From contig NZ_CP187259.1 of NCBI RefSeq assembly GCF_049676595.1, positions 1,240,001 to 1,304,000 of the forward strand: a stretch of 64,000 nt of DNA, given 5' to 3'. The translations under genes and the position numbers were made by a program. The notes under the pieces are model-generated. The model did not search any database and was not told the origin of the DNA. It worked only from the letters and a program-made list of their open reading frames with translations. The DNA is from Methanocella_A sp049676595 (GTDB lineage: Archaea > Halobacteriota > Methanocellia > Methanocellales > Methanocellaceae). Shown here in pieces: positions 7,554 to 15,023 of the stretch. Each line of letters opens with the position of its first letter. The stretch's first letter is position 1.

Positions 7554-9452
7554 TCAGTTATTGCCAGATGGTCGTGTGTCGCCCTGAGCTCTGGTAGCGG
7601 GCAGCAATATAACGAACTTTGCGCCTCTGGTGTGGTCTCCCGGCACCCGGTCTTCGACCCACACTCTTCCGCCGTATCCCTCGACCAGGGTTCGGACGAG
7701 ATATAACCCCAGGCCTTTGCCGTGGGCTTTGGTTGCGCCACGCTGAAAGCGGTAAAATAGTTTGCTTTTCACGCTGTCCGGGATGCCCGGACCGTTATCC
7801 TCGACCGCACAGCTGTAGTACTGCCTGCCGTTTTCCGTGACTGGCTCCACCTTCACCTCGATGGTCAGCGGTTGGTCAACATCGGAATGTTTGATGGCAT
7901 TGCTGATGAGGTTCACGAACACGTCTTTCAGCAGTTCGTTCGCTTCGACGACAACACCGGGAATATGCGGTATGTGGATCCGCACCTCACGATCTTCCTG
8001 GTTAAAGCTTACTTTATCGAGCTCCCGGAAAACCCTGTCCAGGTCAGTCGGCATAGTCTTTACACCCTCTGCTATCAGCTTCTGGAGCTTTCGAACCTTG
8101 TCGATCAGCGCAGAGCTCTCTGCTATGATGCGCATCGGCCGCTCGATGAACTCCCTGTCTTCCCGCCTGAGCCGGCTGTCTACTTCCAGCGTATGGAGCG
8201 CAAGCTCGAGATAGCCTAATGCCGATTGGTTCATATTGTTGATGTCGTGGCCCATTAGCTCCATGTACAGCTCTGCCTGGGCTTTCGCCTTCACCAGGGC
8301 TTCCTCTGTCTCCTTGAGCCGGGTGATATCGGTGAAGGTGCATATTATCATCTTGATGCTGCCATCCGGGTTGAGCAGGGGCTCGACGCTAATCAGCGTC
8401 CATATTACCCTGTCCTGACGGTAGCGACGGATGCCTACGACTTCATTCCGAACCGATGTCCGGTTAAGCCTGGCATACTGTACCGGGTGGGCTTCGTACG
8501 GCAGAGTATTGCCATCCTCATCGAGGACCTCCCAGGTGGCCCAGCTTATGTCTGCAATGTTGATGCTGGCCAGCTCTTTTTCCGATATGTTGAAAATCCG
8601 GAGAAACGCGGGATTATATAATGCGAGCCCTCCTTCCCTGTCAATCAGGAGAACTCCGGCTTCGAGCTCGTGGAGCAGAATCTTAAAACGCAGCTCGCTG
8701 GCTTTCAGCTTTTTCTCGGCGTGCTTGCGCCGGGTGATGTCCCCGAAAACCACAATCTTAACATCCCCTATCTGAGCCATGTAAATCTCTACACACCTGA
8801 CTGTACCGTCCTTACAGGTCACCATCGCTTCCATGGGCTCGAAATCTTTCGACTCCCTCGTGGCTTTATCAATCCGTTCCGCCCACTCTGCCATCACCTT
8901 CTCTCTGTAAGAGGGGTCAGGGTAAGCCAGCGGCCACCACTTTTCTACACTTGAGATATCTTCCAGGGTATAGCCGAAAGTCTGGACGTACTTCTTGTTA
9001 AGGTAGAGGACATTATCGGCTTCGTCGTACAGCGCGACGGAGATCGGCGAGCGGTCCAGCAGCTGCCTGAACCGGGTCTCGCTCTCCCGCAGCGCCTCCT
9101 CGATCTTCTTCCGCTCGGTGATGTCGCGGATGATGCCGACGAACGCAGTTTCACCATTAAAAGCGGTTCTGTTCGTGCTGATCTCGACCGGGAAGGTCGT
9201 GCCGTCTTTGCGCATATAGACAGTTTCATATACGCCGCCTAAGTGTCCCTGGTCTATTTGTTCGGACGTCCTGGATATTTCAAAAGCCGGTCGCAGATCG
9301 TACGCACTCATCTGCAGCAGCTCTTCTCTGGAGTACCCTAAAGCAGCTACAGTGGCATTATTAGCGTCAATTATCCGGCCGTCGGGGGATATCACGATAA
9401 TGGGATCGCGCACGCTTTCGAAGATAAGCCTGTAAAACTTATCGCTGTGCAT
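7554..9452 (-). CDS. PAS-domain sensor histidine kinase (three PAS, soluble)
   Basis: A 632-residue cytoplasmic sensor kinase with no predicted membrane segment. PAS1 (about 5-115) begins FRLIFESVRDPIIVI and contains ANNATVAALGYSREEL; PAS2 (about 125-250) contains VLYLNKKYVQTFGYT; PAS3 (about 255-380) contains LALYNPAFLRIFNISEKEL. The phosphoacceptor region is LMGHDINNMNQ near 398-408, a variant H-box in which the His is followed by Asp-Ile-Asn-Asn. The ATPase has N-box NLISNAIKHS and G1 box EDNGPGIPDS, with G2 GKGLGLYLV near the C-terminus, so catalysis looks intact. The kinase at 27296 shares the HDINN type of H-box. No response regulator is adjacent. The start is the ATG at 9450-9452. Confidence 0.9.
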   Translation of the reverse strand: MHSDKFYRLIFESVRDPIIVISPDGRIIDANNATVAALGYSREELLQMSAYDLRPAFEISRTSEQIDQGHLGGVYETVYMRKDGTTFPVEISTNRTAFNGETAFVGIIRDITERKKIEEALRESETRFRQLLDRSPISVALYDEADNVLYLNKKYVQTFGYTLEDISSVEKWWPLAYPDPSYREKVMAEWAERIDKATRESKDFEPMEAMVTCKDGTVRCVEIYMAQIGDVKIVVFGDITRRKHAEKKLKASELRFKILLHELEAGVLLIDREGGLALYNPAFLRIFNISEKELASINIADISWATWEVLDEDGNTLPYEAHPVQYARLNRTSVRNEVVGIRRYRQDRVIWTLISVEPLLNPDGSIKMIICTFTDITRLKETEEALVKAKAQAELYMELMGHDINNMNQSALGYLELALHTLEVDSRLRREDREFIERPMRIIAESSALIDKVRKLQKLIAEGVKTMPTDLDRVFRELDKVSFNQEDREVRIHIPHIPGVVVEANELLKDVFVNLISNAIKHSDVDQPLTIEVKVEPVTENGRQYYSCAVEDNGPGIPDSVKSKLFYRFQRGATKAHGKGLGLYLVRTLVEGYGGRVWVEDRVPGDHTRGAKFVILLPATRAQGDTRPSGNN

Positions 9453-9812
9453 GGCCTGATCCCTCTGAAATATATCTCATAATGCCCTGTCAGTCGTCTA
9501 CCACTACTTTTTTGCTAAATTCTCTGGCTAACAGCAAGTCGTCACTATGCCGCTTTACGTCTACTTCTTATGATATACACTTTTATTATAACAGTATTAT
9601 ATCATTAATCTTGTATTTATGCAATCTCTTAACGGTATCGTATCACCTGTCTGGTAAACACTTGCTGATGCTGACAGCGTTGACAGCGGATAAAACCATA
9701 CTTATACATCTCCTGCGCACGTCGATATGTGGTATATTCGGCATCTGTCACCGCCAGCTATTTATAGCGGCAGCCAATTGCTACTGAGTAATACTCTGGA
9801 GGATTTTTCACA
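9453..9812. other. A/T-rich intergenic region between divergent genes
   Basis: A 360-base gap between the divergent kinase and acetyltransferase genes. It is strongly A/T-rich around 9565-9640. A CTATTTATA element at 9757-9766, inside the palindrome GCTAT-TT-ATAGC, is a plausible TATA box for the acetyltransferase (start 9813). I see no gene; a 101-codon open frame here lacks coding character. Confidence 0.5.
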
Positions 9813-10328
9813 TTGATTATTCGCGCTGAAACAGCAGATGATTATGCAGGCATCTACGAAGTGAACTGGCAGGCCTTCGAGAGGGCTGCCGAAAGCCGGC
9901 TGGTGAACATGCTCCGGGAATCGGAACACTATGTGCCGGGGCTGTCTCTGGTGGCAGTGAAAGACGGCCAGGTAGTCGGGCATATTATGTTCACCCGGCT
10001 GGCGATCGAAACGCAGGACGGGATTATCGAGTCCCTTTCGCTCGCGCCGGTGGCAGTACTGCCGGCTTTCCAGGGGCAGGGGATCGGCTCTAAGCTCGTG
10101 ACCGAGGGACTGAAAGCCTGCAAGACGCTCGGGTTCAAGTCCGTCGTGGTCGTCGGCCATCCCGAATACTATCCCCGGTTCGGGTTCTCGTCGGCCAGAG
10201 CTAAAGGCATCGACGCGCCGTTCCCTGTTCCTGACGAGGCTTTCATGGTTCAGGAACTGGTCCCCGGGGCTCTCGATGGCATCAGAGGTATGATAAGGCT
10301 TCCTAAAGAGTTCGAAGTCGGGATGTAG
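9813..10328 (+). CDS. GNAT family N-acetyltransferase
   Basis: A 171-residue acetyl-CoA-dependent N-acetyltransferase. The N-terminal IIRAETADDYAGIYEVNWQA matches the first strand and helix of the fold, and the acetyl-CoA pyrophosphate-binding motif is VLPAFQGQGIGSKLV at about residues 75-92, followed by VVVGHPEYYPRFGF, which is typical of the YhbS-like predicted acetyltransferases (COG3153). The target molecule is unknown. The start is a TTG with a GGAGG ribosome site about 10 bases upstream; no ATG or GTG fits the conserved N-terminus as well. It is followed by a long region of G-rich inverted repeats. Confidence 0.88.
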   Translation: MIIRAETADDYAGIYEVNWQAFERAAESRLVNMLRESEHYVPGLSLVAVKDGQVVGHIMFTRLAIETQDGIIESLSLAPVAVLPAFQGQGIGSKLVTEGLKACKTLGFKSVVVVGHPEYYPRFGFSSARAKGIDAPFPVPDEAFMVQELVPGALDGIRGMIRLPKEFEVGM

Positions 10329-10409
10329 GGCGGATACCGCCATTACCTCGATTTCCCGCACCCCGAAATGCCGGGAGGTACGGGGGGTACCGGAGGTCTG
10401 GAGGTAATA

Positions 10410-10745
10410 GGTCGGGGAGGTAAAGGAGGTCGGGGAGGACTTTCAAACTGGGAGGTCAGGGAGGTTAGGAGATCTGGGAGGACGATTTTTAATAGTCGTT
10501 ATTGATTTTTTAAGTCATCTGTCTGGCTGTTCGCCTTTTGAACGCCCGCGTTCGCGGGCGTTCTGGAAGGCGATCAGCTGAGTATTTGTGCACGTTTAGA
10601 TGAGAATATGAAATGCATTTGCATACCATGAATCGATCGGACAATAATGTTGAAAATTTTTGCGATAGTTAAACACTCTCTGACCTCCTTACCTCCCCGA
10701 CCTCCCAGTTTGAACGTTCTCCCTGACCTCCTTACCTCCCCGACC
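10410..10745. repeat. Long G-rich/C-rich inverted repeat
   Basis: The 565-base gap 10329-10893 is dominated by an inverted repeat. A G-rich left arm of about 65 bases (10410-10474; GGTCGGGGAGGTAAAGGAGG, then TTTCAAACTGGGAGG) pairs with a C-rich right arm (10681-10745; ACCTCCCAGTTTGAACG) with only a few mismatches. The spacer holds a strong hairpin (10532-10572). The left arm resembles the G-rich tract at 4940-4997, which also has TTTTCAAGGTGGGAGG. I see no gene in the gap. Confidence 0.85.
10532..10572. repeat. Strong GC hairpin inside the inverted repeat
   Basis: GAACGCCCGCG-TT-CGCGGGCGTTC is a perfect 11-bp stem, extended outward by CGCCTT/AAGGCG. No T-run follows directly, so a terminator role is uncertain; it may be the core of a palindromic element. 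Confidence 0.7.
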
Positions 10746-10893
10746 TCCAGCCTCCTGACCTCCGGGGCACTCTTTGACCTCCGAAATTTTTCGGGTTCGA
10801 TGTCCGTAAAACCTTCGCCGATCGCTTGTGCTCTAAAATCGATGCGAATATTTATGTAGGGAAAAGCATCAATGGGAGTACGCAACTTTTCAC

Positions 10894-10978
10894 GCGGGGG
10901 TTGCCAAGCCAGGTCAAAGGCGTAGGACTTAGGATCCTATCTCGAAGGAGTTCGTGCGTTCGAATCGCACCCCCCGCA
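10894..10978 (+). tRNA. tRNA-Leu (anticodon UAG)
   Basis: An 85-base class II tRNA. The acceptor stem GCGGGGG (10894-10900) pairs with CCCCCGC (10971-10977), with discriminator A at 10978. The anticodon stem TAGGA/TCCTA encloses the 7-base loop CTTAGGA, giving anticodon TAG. A long variable arm is present, and the T arm is GTGCG-TTCGAAT-CGCAC. CCA is not encoded. There is no intron. An AATATTTATG element near 10847-10856 is a plausible TATA box. Confidence 0.96.
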
Positions 10979-11028
10979 TTAAATTTAACTGGCCAGAGTG
11001 TAATTTTATATTTGCAGGGCTGGATGTT

Positions 11029-11523
11029 ATGTTGATGCAAAAAGTGACACCGGATATGATTGAACAATGGAAATTTATATCCGAAGAATTCAGGCATCGG
11101 TTAAAGCCGAACAGAAAATCTGCTTCGGACATAATCGCATATCTAACCAGCAAATATCCGGCAAGAAAAGTTACCGACGAGAAAATGAACCGGGTCGTCA
11201 TAAGTAATGTATTAGCTAACAAGTGCTTTGCCGAAAAACTGCCGGCAGGTGCACATCCTGCAGCTTTATGCTATTCGATTGATAATGCCGGCGCAGGACG
11301 ATTTTTGTATGAGCGACAGGATGAACTATTCCGCGGCCAGACGATCTTTGTCGGGGTAGAGCTTGTAACAGGATTTTTCCTTGTTGAAGGGTGTAGCGAA
11401 CTGTGGGATGAGTTGTTTGCATTCCGTGGGCTAGATGAAGAAGACTTAACTAATTTCTACTTAGTTGCGGAATACGTCACTTGCCTGCGAAAGTTCAATC
11501 TGCTGGACGATATGCTGGCATAA
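11029..11523 (+). CDS. Hypothetical protein immediately downstream of tRNA-Leu
   Basis: A 164-residue soluble protein I do not recognise. It begins MLMQKVTPDMIEQWK (alternative ATG at 11035) and contains a mixed alpha/beta stretch with GQTIFVGVELVTGFFLVEG and a Leu-rich C-terminus ending LLDDMLA. No transmembrane or signal segment is seen and no cofactor motif is evident. The open frame continues upstream into the tRNA, but only the part from 11029 looks coding. Base composition is visibly more A/T-rich than the neighbouring genes, and its location 50 bases after a tRNA gene suits acquired DNA, although I found no integrase or repeated tRNA end. Confidence 0.65.
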   Translation: MLMQKVTPDMIEQWKFISEEFRHRLKPNRKSASDIIAYLTSKYPARKVTDEKMNRVVISNVLANKCFAEKLPAGAHPAALCYSIDNAGAGRFLYERQDELFRGQTIFVGVELVTGFFLVEGCSELWDELFAFRGLDEEDLTNFYLVAEYVTCLRKFNLLDDMLA

Positions 11524-11760
11524 ACTATATGAGCGCCCGTCACGTGTGGTGGTGGCGCCTTTCCCCTGGATCAACAATGGCAGCATTACGTTTATCTAAT
11601 TATTATTTTAAGAGCATATACTTATTATTTGGCAGAAACAATACTTTTCCAGCCGTTAGTCAACAGTAAAATCCATCTTGTTAGTTTCCTGGCGATGACT
11701 GGAGCGCAGGTCCGGGATGTACGTTCCTCCTGTGATGTACGGCTGACAATCGGTGACACC

Positions 11761-13521
11761 ATGAGTATCCTCCTCGCTTTCAACGATACGCCTTACACGA
11801 TTGCGATGGTGATCACCTCGATCGTCACGTTCCTTCTGGCCTGGTTCGTCTGGAAGCGTCGCACATCGCCAGGGGGCCTGTATTTTGCGTTGCTGATGCT
11901 CGTTATCGGCGAGTGGACGCTGATGGCGGTCCTGGAGATGGCGGCGGTTGACCTGCCGACAAAAATCCTTTTCGGGAAACTGTCCTACTTCGCGGTCGTA
12001 TCTATCGGCCTGCTCTTCTTCTCGTTTGCCATGGACTTTTGCGGGAATAAAGCCTGGGTCCGGGGGAAGCGAGCGCTGGCCTTGTGGATCTTTCCCGCAG
12101 TCGTGCTGGCGCTGGCCTTCACTAATGAATGGCACGGCCTAATCTGGCCCAGTATAACGCTCGGGCCTATACCCGGGGAAATGGCGGTTTACGACCATGG
12201 CCTCACCTTTTACCTCTTTACCGCTTATGCCTATTTCTTTGCTTTTGTGGGCGTTATCGCGCTAATTACTACTGCGATGAAATCCTCGGCCGAGCGCCGC
12301 ATACAGATTGCTTCTGTGCTGATCGGGGCCTCCCTGGTGATCGCCGGGAACCTGCTCCACATTTCCGCCATCCGCCTGCCGGGCGGCATCGACCCGTTCC
12401 CGTTTTTGCTGGTGATCGCGTTCGTCTTCGCCGGCTGGCGAATCTTTGGCAATCACCTCTTCGATATCATGACCATTGCCAGCGCACAGATCATCGCGGA
12501 CGCGCCCGACGGCGTCATCATCGTCGACAGCCAGGGCCTCGTCGTCGAGCTGAACGGGGCTGCCGGGCGGATGATCGGGGTTCAGGGGGCGGTCGTCGGC
12601 TTGCCTGAAAGGGATGTGCTGGCTCAGGCGCCAGGCCTGGAGGCCAGTATCTGGAATCGTCCTGAGAAGGCCGTCGAGATCCGGGTGGATAGCGGCGGCC
12701 AGGCCAGGTGGCTGGATATCCGGCCATCCCGCCTGCGCGATGGCCGCGGAAAGCCTTCCGGGTGGCTGTACGTCATCCGGGATATCACGGACCGGAAGCG
12801 TACTGAAGAAGAGCTGCAGGCAGCGTACAACCGGCTAATGCGCTCGAACGAGGCTCTGCAGAAGGAGATTGCAGATCGCGAGAAAGCAGAGGGCCAGGCT
12901 CTCGCAATGCTGCGGGAGAAGGAGGTGCTGCTCAAGGAAATCCACCACCGGGTGAAGAACAACCTCCAGATCATCTCCAGCCTCCTCAGCCTGCAATCCG
13001 GGTGTAGCAGCGATGAATCCCTTGCCAGAAAGTTCAGCGACAGCCAGGATCGTATCCGGACCATGGCGCTGATTCACGAGAAGCTGTACCAGTCGGGCGA
13101 CCTGTCGCACATCGATTTTAAGGAGTACGTCGGCAGCCTGACCGGCTACCTGTCCAGATCCTATGGGGTCGGCGGAAACATCCGGATGGATCTGGACATC
13201 CAGGAGATCTCGCTCGACATAGACGTTGCGATACCCTGCGGCCTGATCATCAACGAGCTCGTATCTAACTCCTTGAAGTACGCGTTCTCGGCGGAGCAGC
13301 CGGGAAGAATCTACATCGGCATGATACACGGCACCGGGGAATACGAGCTGACTGTAGGCGACGATGGTAAGGGGCTGCCGCAGGGCTTCGATTTCCACGC
13401 GTCATCGTCCCTCGGCCTCCTGCTGGTCAACACCCTCGTCGAGCAGCTGGGCGGGGCCATTTTGCCGGGCGGCACCCCGGGAACCTGTTTCAAGATAACC
13501 TTCCCGGACGTTAAAAAATAA
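11761..13521 (+). CDS. 7TM sensor histidine kinase with PAS and HisKA_2 domains
   Basis: A 586-residue membrane sensor kinase. Residues of about 1-225 hold seven hydrophobic helices of the histidine-kinase 7TM N-terminal type (contains FVWKRRTSPGG and AFTNEWHGLIWP). A PAS domain follows at about 240-350 (IIADAPDGVIIVDSQG), then a coiled linker. The phosphoacceptor is LKEIHHRVKNNLQIISSL near 390-407, the HisKA_2 type. The ATPase has N-box NELVSNSLKYAF and G1 box GDDGKGLPQG, so it looks active. The ATG at 11761 is chosen because it begins the first helix; the frame is open upstream to 11629 but those codons look non-coding. The kinase at 31125 has the same architecture. No response regulator is nearby. 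Confidence 0.88.
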   Translation: MSILLAFNDTPYTIAMVITSIVTFLLAWFVWKRRTSPGGLYFALLMLVIGEWTLMAVLEMAAVDLPTKILFGKLSYFAVVSIGLLFFSFAMDFCGNKAWVRGKRALALWIFPAVVLALAFTNEWHGLIWPSITLGPIPGEMAVYDHGLTFYLFTAYAYFFAFVGVIALITTAMKSSAERRIQIASVLIGASLVIAGNLLHISAIRLPGGIDPFPFLLVIAFVFAGWRIFGNHLFDIMTIASAQIIADAPDGVIIVDSQGLVVELNGAAGRMIGVQGAVVGLPERDVLAQAPGLEASIWNRPEKAVEIRVDSGGQARWLDIRPSRLRDGRGKPSGWLYVIRDITDRKRTEEELQAAYNRLMRSNEALQKEIADREKAEGQALAMLREKEVLLKEIHHRVKNNLQIISSLLSLQSGCSSDESLARKFSDSQDRIRTMALIHEKLYQSGDLSHIDFKEYVGSLTGYLSRSYGVGGNIRMDLDIQEISLDIDVAIPCGLIINELVSNSLKYAFSAEQPGRIYIGMIHGTGEYELTVGDDGKGLPQGFDFHASSSLGLLLVNTLVEQLGGAILPGGTPGTCFKITFPDVKK

Positions 13522-13667
13522 GCCGCGGGCTGGGCGGGGTTCGGAGTACATGCGTCTGGATCGGTGCGACACTGGCGGATTTATCAGTAACCTGCTACCC
13601 TCGATACGCTTAAATATGCGTGTTCTGCACTAATCCCTTATAGTAATATATCAGGGGATGTCAGCCC

Positions 13668-14846
13668 TTGGCCGAAGTCATTGCAGAAGGACAATCTATA
13701 GAACAGCAGCCCTCCAGATCCAGGCTATATTTCATCGATAATCTCCGCATCCTGCTGGCGGTCCTCGTAGTCATGCACCACGCCGGCCAGCCCTACGGCC
13801 CGGGAGGCGGCTGGTGGATACCCGCCGAGCCGGCATCACCCCTCAGTACAGTAGTCCTCGGCGTCTTCTTCATGGTGAACATGTCCTTCTTCATGGGCCT
13901 GTTCTTCCTGATCTCGGCTTACTTCCTCCCCGGCTCATATGAGCGTAAGGGCGCAGGGATCTTTTTCAAGGACCGCCTGACCCGGCTGGGCATTCCCCTA
14001 CTCATCTTCTCGTTCCTCGTCTTCCCCGTCATGCTCTGGCTCCTCCACGGCATCGGAACGACCTCTTTTGGGAACTACTACTTCAATACTTACCTCACCC
14101 TCGAAGGGATGTTGAAAGGTGAAGGCTTTACCGTCTGGCACCTGTGGTTCCTGGAGCAGCTGCTGATCTTCTCCGGCATCTACGTCCTGTGGCGTAAGCT
14201 CCGGGGCGATAAGCCGCCTGCTGCGAGCCAGCGTAAGACACCGTTCCCGGGCAACGGTACTCTCGCCCTATTCGCTATCGGGCTTGGGCTGGCGATGTTC
14301 TCTGCCAGAATCATCTTCCCGGTGAACGTCTGGCTCCCCATCGTCGCCTTCGAGCCAGCCCACTATCCCGAGTACGTCGCCCTGTTCATAGTCGGCATCC
14401 TGGCGTACCGGAACGACTGGTTCAACGCGCTGCCGGTGGCTACCGCAAGAATCTGGGGCTACATCATCGGGCTGGCCATGGTCGCTCTGATCCCCATGTT
14501 CGCCCTGTTCGGCGCCAACATGATAAGCGGAGGCCTGACTTTGGGTTCCCTCGCCCTGTCCTTGTGGGAGGCCGTGATGTGCGTGGCCATATGCATCGTC
14601 CTTGTCTCCGTTTTCCGGGACCGGTATAACGCTCAGGGCAAGGCCGTAAAAGCGATGGCGGACAGTTCCTTTACCGTTTACCTCATCCACATCCCGGTCA
14701 TCGTGTTCCTGCAATACCTGCTGATCGGCATAACTATCCATCCGTTGCTCAAGTTCGCCCTGGTGTGCCTGGTAGGGGTGCCCGCCTGCTTCCTGCTGAG
14801 CCACTACGTGGTCCGCCGGCTACCGCTGGCGAAACACATCTTGTAG
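13668..14846 (+). CDS. Acyltransferase 3 family membrane protein
   Basis: A 392-residue integral membrane protein with about ten hydrophobic helices. The N-terminal RLYFIDNLRILLAVLVVMHH with its conserved Arg and the His pair is the hallmark of the acyltransferase 3 (OafA/OpgC-like) family, which transfers acyl groups from a carrier to sugars or other envelope compounds. KDRLTRLGIPLL near 105 is the cytoplasmic Arg-rich loop of the family. The acceptor cannot be predicted. The start is a TTG at 13668, the only plausible start before the conserved region; a purine-rich GGGG tract lies about 12 bases upstream. It is a single gene between a sensor kinase and a surface protein. Confidence 0.85.
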   Translation: MAEVIAEGQSIEQQPSRSRLYFIDNLRILLAVLVVMHHAGQPYGPGGGWWIPAEPASPLSTVVLGVFFMVNMSFFMGLFFLISAYFLPGSYERKGAGIFFKDRLTRLGIPLLIFSFLVFPVMLWLLHGIGTTSFGNYYFNTYLTLEGMLKGEGFTVWHLWFLEQLLIFSGIYVLWRKLRGDKPPAASQRKTPFPGNGTLALFAIGLGLAMFSARIIFPVNVWLPIVAFEPAHYPEYVALFIVGILAYRNDWFNALPVATARIWGYIIGLAMVALIPMFALFGANMISGGLTLGSLALSLWEAVMCVAICIVLVSVFRDRYNAQGKAVKAMADSSFTVYLIHIPVIVFLQYLLIGITIHPLLKFALVCLVGVPACFLLSHYVVRRLPLAKHIL

Positions 14847-15023
14847 AGTATAGCCTGGACAAAGGGAGTAAAATTTTGCCGAAAACGGAAAGCATTAAAT
14901 ACACAACCCCTTAACACTAAAGTTTATAAGTTTGGTCCCGGGGTATTGCGATGGGGCTCCTTACCCGGGTGAATCTCTGGTGGTATTATCATTCGTATAC
15001 GGTCCGTCTTAACTATCAGCATA

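Noticed and set aside
9482..9787. 101-codon open frame in the A/T-rich gap
   Set aside because: Its composition is non-coding and it contains the promoter of the acetyltransferase gene.
10894..10978. tRNA-Leu as an integration site with a mobile island
   Set aside because: No integrase, no repeated tRNA end and only one unknown gene follows, so only a weak suspicion remains.
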